A stretch of DNA of 64,000 bases from DAORHV01 sp964513925 (GTDB lineage Bacteria; Patescibacteriota; Gracilibacteria; Peribacterales; Peribacteraceae), in the NCBI GenBank assembly GCA_964513925.1, contig CAZENR010000007.1:1-64000 (forward strand), written 5' to 3'. The notes below the pieces were generated by a model. That model searched no databases. It worked only from the letters and a program-made list of their open reading frames with translations, and was not told where the DNA came from. The position numbers were made by a program, and so were the translations under genes. Shown one piece after another: positions 1-9,476 of this stretch. How positions within the stretch are numbered: position 1 is the first letter of the stretch; every line of letters starts with the position of its first letter.

Positions 1-2222
1 CGAACGAGACGTACAAAAAAATCATCGAGGTGGCAAAGAAGTTGGAAGGAAAATCTCGCCACGTCTCGGTGCACGCCTGCGGAGTGGTTATTACCCCAGA
101 GGCAGCCACCAAATACACCGCGCTGCAGCGTGCCCCCAAAGACGACCAGACCATCATCACTCAGTACGACGCCAAGCCGTTGGAATCCCTGGGATTGCTG
201 AAAATGGACTTCTTGGGACTGAAAAACCTCACCATCATCCAAACGGCGCTGCTCATCATCGAGCGCATGCATAAGGTAAAAATCGACATTCGAACCATTC
301 CGCTGGATGACAAGGCGACGTTCGAACTGCTGTCGCGAGGCGAAACCACCGGCGTGTTCCAGCTTGAATCCGGTGGCATGCGACGATACTTAAAGCAGCT
401 CAAGCCCAGCGCGTTCGATGACATTACGGCTATGGTGTCCTTGTACCGTCCGGGTCCTATGGAAAAGATTCCGGACTACATCAAATGCAAGCATGGCGTA
501 AAAGAAGTGAAATACCTGCACAAAGATCTGGAGCCAATTCTCAAGCCCACCTACGGTGTCGGTATTTACCAGGAGCAGATTTTAGAAATGGCACGGGTAT
601 TCGCGGGTTTCTCGCTCGGAGAAGCAGACTTGCTGCGCCGCGCCATCGGCAAGAAAATCAAAAAGGAGCTGGACGCACAGCGCGATTTGTTCATTAAGGG
701 CGCCGTGGCCAAGGGCTACCAGAAGTCATTGGCAGTGGAACTGTTCGACGACGTCATTACGCCGTTCGCCGGATACGGCTTCAACAAGTCTCATGGCGCC
801 TGCTACGCACGCGTGGCATACGAAACCGCGTATTTGAAGGCGCATTACCCGACTGAATTCATGGCCGCGCTCTTAAGCAGCGAGAACGGCGACACCGAGC
901 GTATTAGCATTGAAATTGAAGAAGCACGGGCTATGGGATTGGAAGTGCTGCCTCCGGATGTCAACGAATCGCTGGCGCACTTCACAGCGCTTGCAGACGG
1001 GAAAATCCGCTTTGGACTGGCTGCCATTAAGGGCATTGGCGAGAGCTCGGTGCGCCAGATCATCGCCATTCGCGATGAAGGTGGAAAATTCTCTTCGCTG
1101 GAGGATTTTGCCAAGCGGGTACCGAGCAAGATCTTAAACAAGAAGTTCTTGGAGTCTCTGGCGAAGTCCGGGGCACTGGACTCGTTATGCGAGCGCGGAA
1201 CGCTGGTGGCCCAGTACGCTAAGGTGGTGGAATTCAGTAAATCTGTAGGGGACGCCGGAGCATCGCAAACCGACATGTTTGCTATGGCGGGAGGGGATAG
1301 CGGCGTAGGGATTGCATTCGATGCCATGGATCCTGCCTCCTCGCAGCAAAAGCTCGCCTGGGAAAAAGAGACGCTCGGCCTGTACGTCAGCAGCCATCCG
1401 TTGGCAGGTTTACGCAAGTACATCGGCAAGAAGGCCCGCTTGATCGATTCGCTGAACCAAGACGACGTGGGGCGCAAAATCACTATTGCCGGTATTGTCG
1501 AAAGCGTGAAAGTCCTGCGCACCAAGAAGGGCGAATCCATGGCAATTCTGTCTTTGGAAGACCCCACTGGGAAAATGGAAATCACCTTGTTCCCTCGCAC
1601 GTACGCACAAGCCCAAGAAGCATTGGAGCGTCCCGATACGGTGCTGGTGCTGGCAGGAACCATGGAAATGCGTATGGGGCTTCCGCAGTTGCGTGCAGAT
1701 GTTGTGAAACGAGCATCGCTCAGCACTATGATAGAAAAAGCGCGCGAGGCGGGTATGTACGACGAAGAGGGGGCGCGTTCATGGCGACCGCGGGCCAAGG
1801 CCAACGAGGAACAGGTGGAAACGCTTACTGAAGAGGGCGAAGTGGTGGTGGAAAAGGTAAGTACGGAAAGCGAGCCTGCGGTCACCAGCAGTGAGTTTTT
1901 GGGGCCGGTAAGTATGTGGATTATGCAGGGCATGGACACGAAGGAACCAGCATCGCGCGTGGGATTGGAATTAAGCGGACCGGCTCCGACATCGGTTACA
2001 CAGATATCCGTGCACACCATCGAGCTGCCCGAACGAGCATCCAAGCAATTACTCATGGAGTTGAAGGCCATCTTTGAAACGTTTCCAGGTCGCGAAAAAG
2101 TGCAGCTGAAGATCGGAGAGAAGGTAGTCCCCGTAAGCTTGACCATTGCCATGTCACCCATTTTGGAAAAACGCATTGCCGATGCGGTCACCAAATTCGC
2201 CGGGACTTCCGCCAGCGCATGA
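1..2222 (+). CDS. dnaE: DNA polymerase III alpha subunit, C-terminal part (5' truncated by window edge)
   Basis: Replicative polymerase subunit. The frame is open from base 3, so the gene enters from the left and about 739 C-terminal residues are visible. Seen: the palm motif KMDFLGL, which probably holds the third catalytic aspartate; the FQLESGGMRRYL and LYRPGPMEKIPDY blocks; YGVGIYQEQ; FNKSHGACYA with the following LKAHYP block; a helix-hairpin-helix stretch (IRFGLAAIKGIGE); and an OB-fold (KITIAGIVESVKVLRTKKGE). The PHP domain and the first two palm aspartates must lie upstream. The TGA stop overlaps the ATG of tsaC (ATGA), so the two are probably translationally coupled. The length and order of blocks fit DnaE rather than PolC. 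Confidence 0.96.
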   Translation, partial: NETYKKIIEVAKKLEGKSRHVSVHACGVVITPEAATKYTALQRAPKDDQTIITQYDAKPLESLGLLKMDFLGLKNLTIIQTALLIIERMHKVKIDIRTIPLDDKATFELLSRGETTGVFQLESGGMRRYLKQLKPSAFDDITAMVSLYRPGPMEKIPDYIKCKHGVKEVKYLHKDLEPILKPTYGVGIYQEQILEMARVFAGFSLGEADLLRRAIGKKIKKELDAQRDLFIKGAVAKGYQKSLAVELFDDVITPFAGYGFNKSHGACYARVAYETAYLKAHYPTEFMAALLSSENGDTERISIEIEEARAMGLEVLPPDVNESLAHFTALADGKIRFGLAAIKGIGESSVRQIIAIRDEGGKFSSLEDFAKRVPSKILNKKFLESLAKSGALDSLCERGTLVAQYAKVVEFSKSVGDAGASQTDMFAMAGGDSGVGIAFDAMDPASSQQKLAWEKETLGLYVSSHPLAGLRKYIGKKARLIDSLNQDDVGRKITIAGIVESVKVLRTKKGESMAILSLEDPTGKMEITLFPRTYAQAQEALERPDTVLVLAGTMEMRMGLPQLRADVVKRASLSTMIEKAREAGMYDEEGARSWRPRAKANEEQVETLTEEGEVVVEKVSTESEPAVTSSEFLGPVSMWIMQGMDTKEPASRVGLELSGPAPTSVTQISVHTIELPERASKQLLMELKAIFETFPGREKVQLKIGEKVVPVSLTIAMSPILEKRIADAVTKFAGTSASA

Positions 2223-2818
2223 AACAGGTTCCCGCCACAACCGCCTCCATAGACGCTGCGATCCAGGCGCTGACAAACGGCGGAGTGGTTATGCACGCAA
2301 CCGAAACGTGCTACGGGCTTTGCTGCGACCTTACCAACGAATCTGCCGTACGACGGCTGTTTGCGATCAAGCAGCGCCCACTGCACCAGCCGGTGAGTGC
2401 GCTATTTACTTCCATCGAGGCTTCTGAGCAGTTTGTCGTTTGGCATGACAAGGCGCGCCTGCTTGCAGCTCAGTACCTACCCGGCCCACTGACACTGCTG
2501 CTACCGCGACGAAAGGGCTCTCCACGCTTGTGGCTGGCCCCAGAAGGTGAAATCGATGTTGTAGGCGTGCGCATTTCGTCCCACCCGATTGCCATGGCAA
2601 TCGCGCAGCTGTATCCGCATCCGGTCAGCACCACATCCGCCAACGTCCATGGGCAGCCGGAAGCATACGAAACACTGGATGCACTGCGGCAGTTCGAGGG
2701 CATGTTCCCCGATCTTCTGCTCGAGAGTGGCGACCTCCCCGCAACACCTCCGTCTACCATCGTGCGAGTGGATGAAAGCGGGATACTTGTCGTCAGGCAG
2801 GGCTCGATTACGGTGTAG
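2219..2818 (+). CDS. tsaC: L-threonylcarbamoyladenylate synthase (Sua5/YciO/YrdC family)
   Basis: Makes threonylcarbamoyl-AMP from Thr, bicarbonate and ATP, the first step of t6A37 modification of ANN-decoding tRNAs. At 199 aa it is the short TsaC form without the Sua5 C-terminal domain. Seen: ATETCYGLCCD near the N-terminus, the lysine/arginine motif KQRPLHQPVS, YLPGPLTLLL, VGVRISSHP and the TSANVHG block, all in the family's order. The start overlaps the dnaE stop by 4 bp. TsaB is encoded at 44637-45239; TsaD and TsaE are not in the window. Confidence 0.93.
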   Translation: MKQVPATTASIDAAIQALTNGGVVMHATETCYGLCCDLTNESAVRRLFAIKQRPLHQPVSALFTSIEASEQFVVWHDKARLLAAQYLPGPLTLLLPRRKGSPRLWLAPEGEIDVVGVRISSHPIAMAIAQLYPHPVSTTSANVHGQPEAYETLDALRQFEGMFPDLLLESGDLPATPPSTIVRVDESGILVVRQGSITV

Positions 2819-2858
2819 TACGCTTCCTGGGCGCGCCCGGGCAATGTATTATCTCACC

Positions 2859-3305
2859 ATGCGCTGCCCACGTTGCAAGCATGAGGACACGTCGGTGATC
2901 GACTCCCGCCTGACGGAAGAAGGGCGCGCCGTGCGTCGACGTCGCGAATGTCCCAAATGCGACCACCGCTTCACCACGTTCGAACGTCAGGAGCTCTCCA
3001 CACTCATCGTCATTAAACGAGACGGCACGCGCGAGCCGTACAGTCGGACAAAGCTGGAACGCGGCATTTGGGTTGCCTGCACCAAAAGGCCGGTAAGTCA
3101 GAAAGCCATAGACGACATGCTGAATTCCCTGGAAGAAAAATGGGCGAAGAACAAAGCTGAGGTAGAAAGCTCGACCATTGGTAAAGATGTCATGCAAGCA
3201 TTGGCTCGCATCGATAAAGTTGCCTACATCCGCTTTGCCTCTGTGCACCGGGAATTCAAGGACGTGGAAGAGTTTAAAAATGAGCTGGGGAAGCTGTTTA
3301 AGTAG
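2859..3305 (+). CDS. nrdR: Transcriptional repressor NrdR
   Basis: Represses ribonucleotide reductase genes in response to dATP/ATP. The 148-aa protein has an N-terminal zinc ribbon (CPRC at residues 3-6, CPKC about 30 residues later) and then an ATP-cone (VIKRDGTREPYSRTKLERGI) and a C-terminal helical block ending in ELGKLFK. The reading frame stays open upstream. ATG 2859 is preferred because the family starts MxCPxC and because a TATTAT -10 box (2847-2852) ends 6 nt before it, which suggests a leaderless mRNA. No obvious NrdR box or nrd gene was seen nearby. Confidence 0.95.
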   Translation: MRCPRCKHEDTSVIDSRLTEEGRAVRRRRECPKCDHRFTTFERQELSTLIVIKRDGTREPYSRTKLERGIWVACTKRPVSQKAIDDMLNSLEEKWAKNKAEVESSTIGKDVMQALARIDKVAYIRFASVHREFKDVEEFKNELGKLFK

Positions 3306-3375
3306 CATCCCAAGTTGTCGTTTCCCGCCAGCCGCTGTACCCTGCAAGCCACGTTTCGCGATTCCTCTCCTCTCC

Positions 3376-5139
3376 ATGCTCCGTACCAACACCTGCGGCG
3401 AACTCTCTGCCTCCCATGTCGGAAACACCGTCACACTGTGCGGTTGGGTGAACGTGCGCCGCGACCACGGCGGACTGATCTTTATCGACCTCCGCGACCG
3501 CTACGGCCTGACACAGGTGGTATTCCATCCTGAGAAGAACAAAGAGGCATTCGCCCAGGCCGAAGCCATTCGTCCTGAGTGGGTACTCAAGATCACCGGA
3601 GTGGTGGAGAAGCGCCAGCCGGGAACCGAAAACCCAAAAATGCCCACCGGAGCCATTGAAATTACCGCATCGGAGTGCGTCGTTCTCAACAAGGCGAAAA
3701 CCCCGCCGTTCGAAATTGATTCCGACGTGCAGGTAAACGAGGAATTGCGCTTGCAGTACCGCTACTTGGACATGCGCACGCCGCGCATGCGCCGCAATGT
3801 GGAGCTGCGCTCGAAGGTGTTTCAAATCATCCGCGAATACTTCACCAACGAAGGATGTCTGGAAATTGACACTCCATGCCTCATAAAAGGCACTCCGGAA
3901 GGCGCCCGAGAATACGTAGTGCCTTCCCGCGTGTATCCCGGCCAGTTCTTCGTGCTGCCGCAAAGCCCGCAACAGCTGAAGCAGTTGTGCATGGTGGGCG
4001 GATTGGACAGGTATTTTCAAATCGCCAGGTGTTTCCGCGACGAAGATCTGCGCGGGGACCGGCAGCCGGAATTCCTGCAGCTGGACTTTGAAATGAGCTT
4101 CGGCGACCAGTTCGATGTGCAACGCATTATCGAGGGATCGCTCTTGGAAATCCTCAGGCAGTGCAGCCAGAAGAAGCTGCGAAACGGCAAGGTAGAGCGC
4201 TACACCTGGAAGCAGGTTATGGACACCTATGGTTCAGACAAGCCTGATTTGCGCTACGAACTGCCGATCACCGACGTCACGTCTATTGTGCCAGGATGTG
4301 GATTTAAAGTGTTTGAAGACGCGTTGAAGCTGAAGGACGGCACCGTACGCGCCATCCGGGTACCGGGCGGGGCCGAGTTGAGCCGCAAAGAAATTGACGC
4401 CTGGACCGAGTTGGCCAAGGAGATGAAGGCTAAGGGCTTGGCATACATTCTGTTTAAAGAGGATGGCCCCTCTTCGCCGCTGCTGAAGTTCTTCAAGGAT
4501 GGTTTCTTGGAACAGTTGCAAAACCTGACCGGAGCCAAAAAGGGCGATGCACTGTTCTTCGGCGCGGATCGTTACAAAATTGTGTGTGCCAGCTTGGCTA
4601 AAGTCCGCAGCGAGGCCGCAAAGCGCTTCAAGTTGATTGATGAAAGCATCCACGCCATGTTCTGGGTGACCGACTTCCCAATGTTCGAGGAACAGGATGA
4701 TGGCACCTTCACGTTCTCGCACCACCCGTTCACTACGCCCAATCCCGAGCAATGGAAGCAGCGCAAAGAGAACCCTGCAGCCGTGCATGCCGTCTGCTAT
4801 GACTTGGTGCTGGATGGCTACGAGCTTGGCAGCGGTTCTATTCGTATCCATGATCCGGTGCTGCAGAGCGAGGTATTCGACATGCTTGGCATCGGCCCTG
4901 AAGATCAGCAAAAGCGCTTCGGGCACATGCTGAAGGCGTTTGAGTACGGTGCTCCGCCCCACGGCGGCTTTGCATACGGCATAGACCGCGTGGTGATGAT
5001 TCTTGCTGGTGAGCCAAACATCAGAGAGGTCACCCCGTTCCCCAAGGATCAAAAGGCCAAGGATTTGTTGCTGGGAGCCCCAGCAGCTGTACCTGACACA
5101 CAGCTGGAAGAGCTGCGCTTGCGCCTGGAAACCGAGTAA
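3376..5139 (+). CDS. aspS: Aspartyl-tRNA synthetase
   Basis: Class II synthetase charging tRNA-Asp (or Asp/Asn if non-discriminating). At 587 aa it has normal bacterial length. Domains in order: N-terminal OB-fold anticodon-binding domain (VTLCGWVNVRRDHGG), class II motif 1 region, motif 2 (CFRDEDLRGDRQPEF), the bacterial GAD insertion, and motif 3 (AYGIDRVVMILAGEPNIREV). The open frame extends upstream over the nrdR end, but MLRTNTCGEL is the natural N-terminus. The start is preceded by a pyrimidine-only tract (TTCCTCTCCTCTCC) and not by a Shine-Dalgarno sequence. A tRNA-dependent amidotransferase was not seen here. Confidence 0.96.
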   Translation: MLRTNTCGELSASHVGNTVTLCGWVNVRRDHGGLIFIDLRDRYGLTQVVFHPEKNKEAFAQAEAIRPEWVLKITGVVEKRQPGTENPKMPTGAIEITASECVVLNKAKTPPFEIDSDVQVNEELRLQYRYLDMRTPRMRRNVELRSKVFQIIREYFTNEGCLEIDTPCLIKGTPEGAREYVVPSRVYPGQFFVLPQSPQQLKQLCMVGGLDRYFQIARCFRDEDLRGDRQPEFLQLDFEMSFGDQFDVQRIIEGSLLEILRQCSQKKLRNGKVERYTWKQVMDTYGSDKPDLRYELPITDVTSIVPGCGFKVFEDALKLKDGTVRAIRVPGGAELSRKEIDAWTELAKEMKAKGLAYILFKEDGPSSPLLKFFKDGFLEQLQNLTGAKKGDALFFGADRYKIVCASLAKVRSEAAKRFKLIDESIHAMFWVTDFPMFEEQDDGTFTFSHHPFTTPNPEQWKQRKENPAAVHAVCYDLVLDGYELGSGSIRIHDPVLQSEVFDMLGIGPEDQQKRFGHMLKAFEYGAPPHGGFAYGIDRVVMILAGEPNIREVTPFPKDQKAKDLLLGAPAAVPDTQLEELRLRLETE

Positions 5140-5215
5140 CGCTGACGGCCATCTTGTGGTATACTGGTAAGATGTAGCTAAAGCCAAAAATCGCGCTTTG
5201 GCACATCGTCCTACC

Positions 5216-6181
5216 ATGGACGATCCTGTAACCCCAACACCGCCGGATGCACCCTCGCCACCACCTGAGTCGCAGGATGTGAGCGCGTTTACGCAGGCGC
5301 GTCTTTCCAAGCAGACGGCGCAGCGCGAGGACGAGATGCGGAAAGTGGCCGAGCTTGGACGCAAACGCTCGGAGCGTGAGCGTGCCATTAAGCAAAAGAT
5401 AGTCTCTGACCAGGAATCCCGCTTGAAGCGAGCGCAGGAAGGGGCAAAGGCACGAGATGAACAACGAGAAGAGCGAAAAGAGGGCGCAAAAGATTTTCGC
5501 CGGAGCTACCGCCAGCGCGAGAAGGAGATTTTGGAGGACAAGAAGCGAAAAGAGAAATTCCGCCTGGAAATGGAAGCAAAGCAGAAGGCACAAAAAGAGG
5601 TCCGAAAGAAGCGGCAGATATACATGAAAGACTTGCACCAACAAGCGCAGTTCAAGCGCGAGCAGGAACTACGAAAGCTGCGGGCGGAAGAAGAGCACGA
5701 GCGACGCATACGGGAGGCGGAGCGCAAATTTCGTGCGCGCATCGAGCAGCTGGAGCACGAGTACACTAAAACTACTGAGGCTGCCTTTGTGGAGACACAA
5801 GCGCGTAAAGCCGTCATTGACACGAATGCGCATCAAAAACACTACACAATCGAGGGCTGGCACCGCATGCGAATTGCCGCACTGGACTCCGAGCTTCGTA
5901 ATAAAATGTCTGCCGCAAGCTTTGGTGTTTCGGCGGCGATGGCGGAGCAGCGTCGCAATGAGCTGCAGGCCCAGTACCGCGTACGTGCGAAGGCTGTGGA
6001 AAAGGAGTTTGCCGAAAAAAATGCGGGGCTGGAGATGGAAACCAGAGTGCAGAAATTGAATGCGGACAACGATCTGAAAACCGCTAAACTGCGTGCCGAG
6101 GAGACGCTGCGCATACAGAAGCACAAGGCGGAACTGGAGCACGCGCGCTTACTGGAAGACATTGCGCGGGGTATCCACTAA
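5216..6181 (+). CDS. Highly charged coiled-coil protein of unknown function
   Basis: The 321-aa product is not recognised. After a proline-rich N-terminus (residues 1-22) it is almost entirely Glu/Lys/Arg/Ala-rich helix with heptad character, such as REKEILEDKKRKEKF, up to the C-terminus (LLEDIARGIH). There is no signal peptide or membrane segment, so it is probably a cytoplasmic rod. ATG 5216 is chosen because the frame upstream has only a TTG. A TATACT -10-like box lies at 5160-5165, giving a leader of about 45 nt. It stands alone between aspS and tRNA-Leu. The coding frame is continuous and charged residues dominate throughout, so it is a real gene. Confidence 0.8.
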   Translation: MDDPVTPTPPDAPSPPPESQDVSAFTQARLSKQTAQREDEMRKVAELGRKRSERERAIKQKIVSDQESRLKRAQEGAKARDEQREERKEGAKDFRRSYRQREKEILEDKKRKEKFRLEMEAKQKAQKEVRKKRQIYMKDLHQQAQFKREQELRKLRAEEEHERRIREAERKFRARIEQLEHEYTKTTEAAFVETQARKAVIDTNAHQKHYTIEGWHRMRIAALDSELRNKMSAASFGVSAAMAEQRRNELQAQYRVRAKAVEKEFAEKNAGLEMETRVQKLNADNDLKTAKLRAEETLRIQKHKAELEHARLLEDIARGIH

Positions 6182-6223
6182 TTGTCTTCGCAAGAATCCG
6201 CCAACATGACACACTACCACCGT

Positions 6224-6309
6224 GCCGGGGTGGCGAAATGGCAGACGCATCAGCCTTAGGAGCTGACGGGAGCAATCCCATGGAGGTTCAAGTCCTCTCC
6301 CCGGCACCA
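6224..6309 (+). tRNA. tRNA-Leu (anticodon TAG), CCA encoded
   Basis: The cloverleaf is complete: acceptor GCCGGGG pairs with CCCCGGC, the D arm is GCGAAATGGCAGACGC, and the anticodon stem TCAGC/GCTGA carries loop CTTAGGA (anticodon TAG, reading CUA). There is a class II variable arm (GGGAGCAATCCC), a GGTTCAAGTCC T arm, discriminator A and an encoded CCA. It is 86 nt long. Confidence 0.96.
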
Positions 6310-6318
6310 CAGCGTTTG

Positions 6319-9024
6319 TTACGTTGCGGTGAGCTCGGCGCGCTGCCTGCGAGCGGTGGCAATGGACTTTTGCAGTGCCTCCGTGCGTGCATAGGTAGGT
6401 GCATACGTATCCTGCAAGAACACAATTTCATTGCGGTATGCGGTAATCATTGCATCCAGACGGCGCAGCTTTGCGGGGTTATCGGTTTGCGGCAGCGCCT
6501 CGGCCTCGTCGGATACCGCGCGGAGCTGGCGTGCCTGCTCATTACCCTTCTGATTACGCAACTCGTTGATATTCTTTGCCAGCTGAGCCATGCGGGCGTT
6601 AATAGGCCCATCTGGTGATTGGTATTCACGCAGGTGCAGCAGTTCTGCCTCGTTGGCTGTGATTGCGGCATCAAACGCACGCAGTGTGCCAGGCTTATCG
6701 GTACCGCTGGCTAAAGCATTATTCAGTGTTTTTGTTGCAGCCTCCGTCTCCTTGGTAAGTTTGTCGCGCGTTTCCGGAGTATGCGGCATGCGCGGCTCGA
6801 TATCTGCACGGCGTTGAATGGTGTCGGATAACGCTGCGGCAAGTGGAAGCAGGCGCGGATGATTGGTGTAATGCTTCTGGAGGAATTCGATTTGTGTTCG
6901 CAGAGCGGCTGCCAAGGCGTCGAATCGGCGCAGCTTTGCGGGGTTATCGGTTTCGGGTAAGGCACGCGCGCGATCTATTTCCTGCTCGTTCTTCTTCCAA
7001 ATGGGGCCGTCGACGGACGTGCGTTGGTCGCGCAATTCGGCAACGCGCTTCACTATGGCGCCCAAGCGGCCGGGGGCAACAGCCTCGGGGTTTGCATACT
7101 CCTGCAAGTGTGCAATTTCGTTTTCCAGCGCCTGAATGGCACCTTCGTAACATTTGACGGTTGCATCGTGATTGGTGCCGCTGGCCTCCGCATTAGTAAG
7201 TGCTTTCTGCGCCTCATCACTGGCTTTTTGCAGAGCCTCGCGATTCTCCACGGTGTGCGGCAAGCGCGGGCCTTCCCCCGGCCCGCCGGGAGGCGTGTTG
7301 CCTTGCTTCTGCAATTTTTCACGCTCTTCGGTGAGTTTCTTCTTCTCTTCTTCCAAGGTCTTATTGCGATTTTCCAGTTCTTTGCGGCGACCTTCGGTAG
7401 GAGCCGGCGTGCGATTAAGCTCGTCGGTGTTTTGTTTTATTTCTTTGTCGATGGATTCAATTCGCTTGTTGATTTCCTCGATGCGCTTCTTGTTCACGTC
7501 CGGAGAGTTGGGCGGATTCTGCCCCTCGGAAATTTCCTTCTGCAGCCTGTCTCGCTCTTGCGTCAGCTTTTTCTTCTCCTCTTCCAGCTTTGTCTTGCGC
7601 TCGGTTAACTCCTTGCGACGGTTCTCGTTGGGCGGCGGGGTGCGACCGAGTTCGGCATTGATGTCGCCAAGCTCCTTGTCGATTGCAGTAATGCGCTCAT
7701 TCACCGCCTTGAGCCGCTTTTGGCGTTCGGCGTTGGTTTTGGCGTTGGGGTCTGCATTCAGCTTCGGGTTGTCTTTGCTGAACTTCTTCAGGAAGCCGGC
7801 CACAAACGACAGTGCGCCCATAAGCTGCGCACTCTGCAGCTCGTGCAAGGGCACGGTCTTGAGCACCAAGCGCCCGGCCGCAGGGTCTAGCTGGCTCGCC
7901 GCAATGTCTGCGCCCATCATCTGAAGCTTGGCAATTTCCATCTCCTTGTCGGCCTCGGTTGCGTTGGGGCCGGACGTGCGCTCAATGTAAATTTGGAGTG
8001 CGTTGCGGAAGTTGGCCTTGATGGTCTCCGGGTTGGCTCCCCGCGGCAGCTCGCGAATTTGAATGTCGGCATTTGCAACTGGGCCGTTGGAGGGAATGTT
8101 TCGGGCTTGTTCGCCGGAGTTTCCGGCGCCAGAGCTGTTGTAACGCTCGATATACGACATGGCACGCTGCGTGATGGCACGCATGCGCGGATCTGCCTTA
8201 TTTACATACTGAATAAAGTTAAGGGCCTCGCGCGCATCTTCGGGGGACACACGAAATTGCTTCACCACTGCCTCTGGCGAATTTGGTACCAGCGCCGGAT
8301 TCAGAATGCCCATGTACGCCACGCTGCGCGCTCCGGGTGGAACGGCATTCATACGGGTAATGAAGTCCTGCATTACAGGGTGCAATTCATTTAAGTCGCG
8401 TTCGGATAATCCTGCGTACATCTCCGCAAGTAACCTGGCAAATTCCGGGGGACGGGTATTGCGAATCTCATTTTGATACCTAGGTGAAAGTCGGCTGATT
8501 GCTTTATCTATGTTCTCCGGCCCTGCAACGCCCGTCACGCGCGTGAAAGAAATGCGCCCATCGGGTGTTTTTGTAATGCGAAAGAGTGGATATCCGCGAT
8601 CGCGATGCAGCGTTTCAAGCAGCAATTGGTTTGCCCGGGCTACCTGTTCATCAATAGTCTTATTCATTTGCTCCCGCAGCTTCTTGGCCTCCTCTGGATT
8701 ACCGCCGTCCTGTGCGGCTTTTATGGCTTTTTCGGACGTTTCTTTGAAGCGATTGATTCCCAACTCAAAGCGGCTGTAGGCATCAGTCAGCTGCTTGGTT
8801 CGCGCCTGAACGGAATCCGTATTCGCCCTGTCGACCGCATCCCGGGTGCCAGCCTCCGGATTCTCGATATCGAACGGCGGCAATGCCTCACGCGAATCTG
8901 GCGACGGCTCCCCTTCGGGTGGCCTGCCGCCGCTCTCAGGTGGCGGCATCAGGAACATTAGGCGATGCTCTGCAAATGAGGGTGACCATCGCATGGGACG
9001 CAGGGGGAAGTATGGGTGTTGCAT
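6319..9024 (-). CDS. Large coiled-coil protein with two internally duplicated modules
   Basis: The 901-aa protein is not recognised. A Pro-rich N-terminus and an alpha-helical region (about residues 60-400) are followed by two repeat families. Module A is a roughly 70-aa charged coiled coil present twice (ITAIDKELGDINAEL... and IESIDKEIKQNTDEL..., each with a RTPxPxExRRKEL core). Module B is a roughly 150-aa unit present twice (starting PHTVENREAL and PHTPETRDKL, each containing LPxTDNPAKLRR). No signal peptide or transmembrane helix is evident. It starts 7 nt after the stop of the 128-aa gene at 9032-9418 and should be co-transcribed with it from the promoter at 9441-9469. Confidence 0.82.
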   Translation of the reverse strand: MQHPYFPLRPMRWSPSFAEHRLMFLMPPPESGGRPPEGEPSPDSREALPPFDIENPEAGTRDAVDRANTDSVQARTKQLTDAYSRFELGINRFKETSEKAIKAAQDGGNPEEAKKLREQMNKTIDEQVARANQLLLETLHRDRGYPLFRITKTPDGRISFTRVTGVAGPENIDKAISRLSPRYQNEIRNTRPPEFARLLAEMYAGLSERDLNELHPVMQDFITRMNAVPPGARSVAYMGILNPALVPNSPEAVVKQFRVSPEDAREALNFIQYVNKADPRMRAITQRAMSYIERYNSSGAGNSGEQARNIPSNGPVANADIQIRELPRGANPETIKANFRNALQIYIERTSGPNATEADKEMEIAKLQMMGADIAASQLDPAAGRLVLKTVPLHELQSAQLMGALSFVAGFLKKFSKDNPKLNADPNAKTNAERQKRLKAVNERITAIDKELGDINAELGRTPPPNENRRKELTERKTKLEEEKKKLTQERDRLQKEISEGQNPPNSPDVNKKRIEEINKRIESIDKEIKQNTDELNRTPAPTEGRRKELENRNKTLEEEKKKLTEEREKLQKQGNTPPGGPGEGPRLPHTVENREALQKASDEAQKALTNAEASGTNHDATVKCYEGAIQALENEIAHLQEYANPEAVAPGRLGAIVKRVAELRDQRTSVDGPIWKKNEQEIDRARALPETDNPAKLRRFDALAAALRTQIEFLQKHYTNHPRLLPLAAALSDTIQRRADIEPRMPHTPETRDKLTKETEAATKTLNNALASGTDKPGTLRAFDAAITANEAELLHLREYQSPDGPINARMAQLAKNINELRNQKGNEQARQLRAVSDEAEALPQTDNPAKLRRLDAMITAYRNEIVFLQDTYAPTYARTEALQKSIATARRQRAELTAT

Positions 9025-9031
9025 ATGGGTA

Positions 9032-9418
9032 TTAGGCGGAAAGCATTTGCACCTCGAGCGAGGCCATGTCTTTGTTGTCTTGGGCTTTCTCCTGGTCTTC
9101 CAGCGACTTCAGCGCTTCGGCCTTTACCCTGACTAACGTTCCGTTTCGCTGGCTTAAGTACTGCGCAAACTGGCGCTCGTATTCTGCGAATGCCTTGGCG
9201 TAGCGCGCGCGGCGCTCTTCTTTCTGCTCTGGCGTCTCTGCGGCGTACTTCACCTTCAATCCCGCCACTTCTTTCGTTGTTAATTCGGGTTCAATGGCCG
9301 CCATAAGCTTGTCGTACACCTCTTCGCCGTCTGGAATGGGCTGCACATTGAAAAAGTCCGCTACATTCAATGTCGGCAAACCGCCGGTTGCACCGCCTGT
9401 GGGGTCGAGGGCGAACAT
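9032..9418 (-). CDS. Small hypothetical protein, first gene of the operon with the 901-aa coiled-coil protein
   Basis: The 128-aa product is not recognised. It has a Gly/Thr/Pro-rich N-terminus (MFALDPTGGATGGLP) and then a helical, charged body with a likely coiled-coil C-terminus. There is no signal peptide. The frame is open upstream into the mfd end, but ATG 9418 lies just downstream of a good promoter (TTGAGA-N17-TACAAT, 9441-9469), which fixes the start. It probably functions with the downstream 901-aa protein, which begins 7 nt after it. Confidence 0.75.
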   Translation of the reverse strand: MFALDPTGGATGGLPTLNVADFFNVQPIPDGEEVYDKLMAAIEPELTTKEVAGLKVKYAAETPEQKEERRARYAKAFAEYERQFAQYLSQRNGTLVRVKAEALKSLEDQEKAQDNKDMASLEVQMLSA

Positions 9419-9440
9419 TGGTATTTGTTGAAATCCCTTT

Positions 9441-9469
9441 ATTGTAGCACAAAACGCCTTTTTTCTCAA
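9441..9469 (-). promoter_or_regulatory. Sigma-70-type promoter for the 9418-6319 operon
   Basis: On the minus strand: -35 TTGAGA (9464-9469), a 17-nt spacer ending TTTTGTGC, and -10 TACAAT (9441-9446). Transcription would start near 9434, leaving a leader of about 16 nt. Confidence 0.75.
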
Positions 9470-9476
9470 TTGCCGA

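Noticed and set aside
845..2386. Long open frame on the minus strand (513 codons) antisense to dnaE
   Set aside because: It lies opposite an intact dnaE, has no family motifs and has a composition typical of an antisense shadow (Ser/Arg/Ala-rich).
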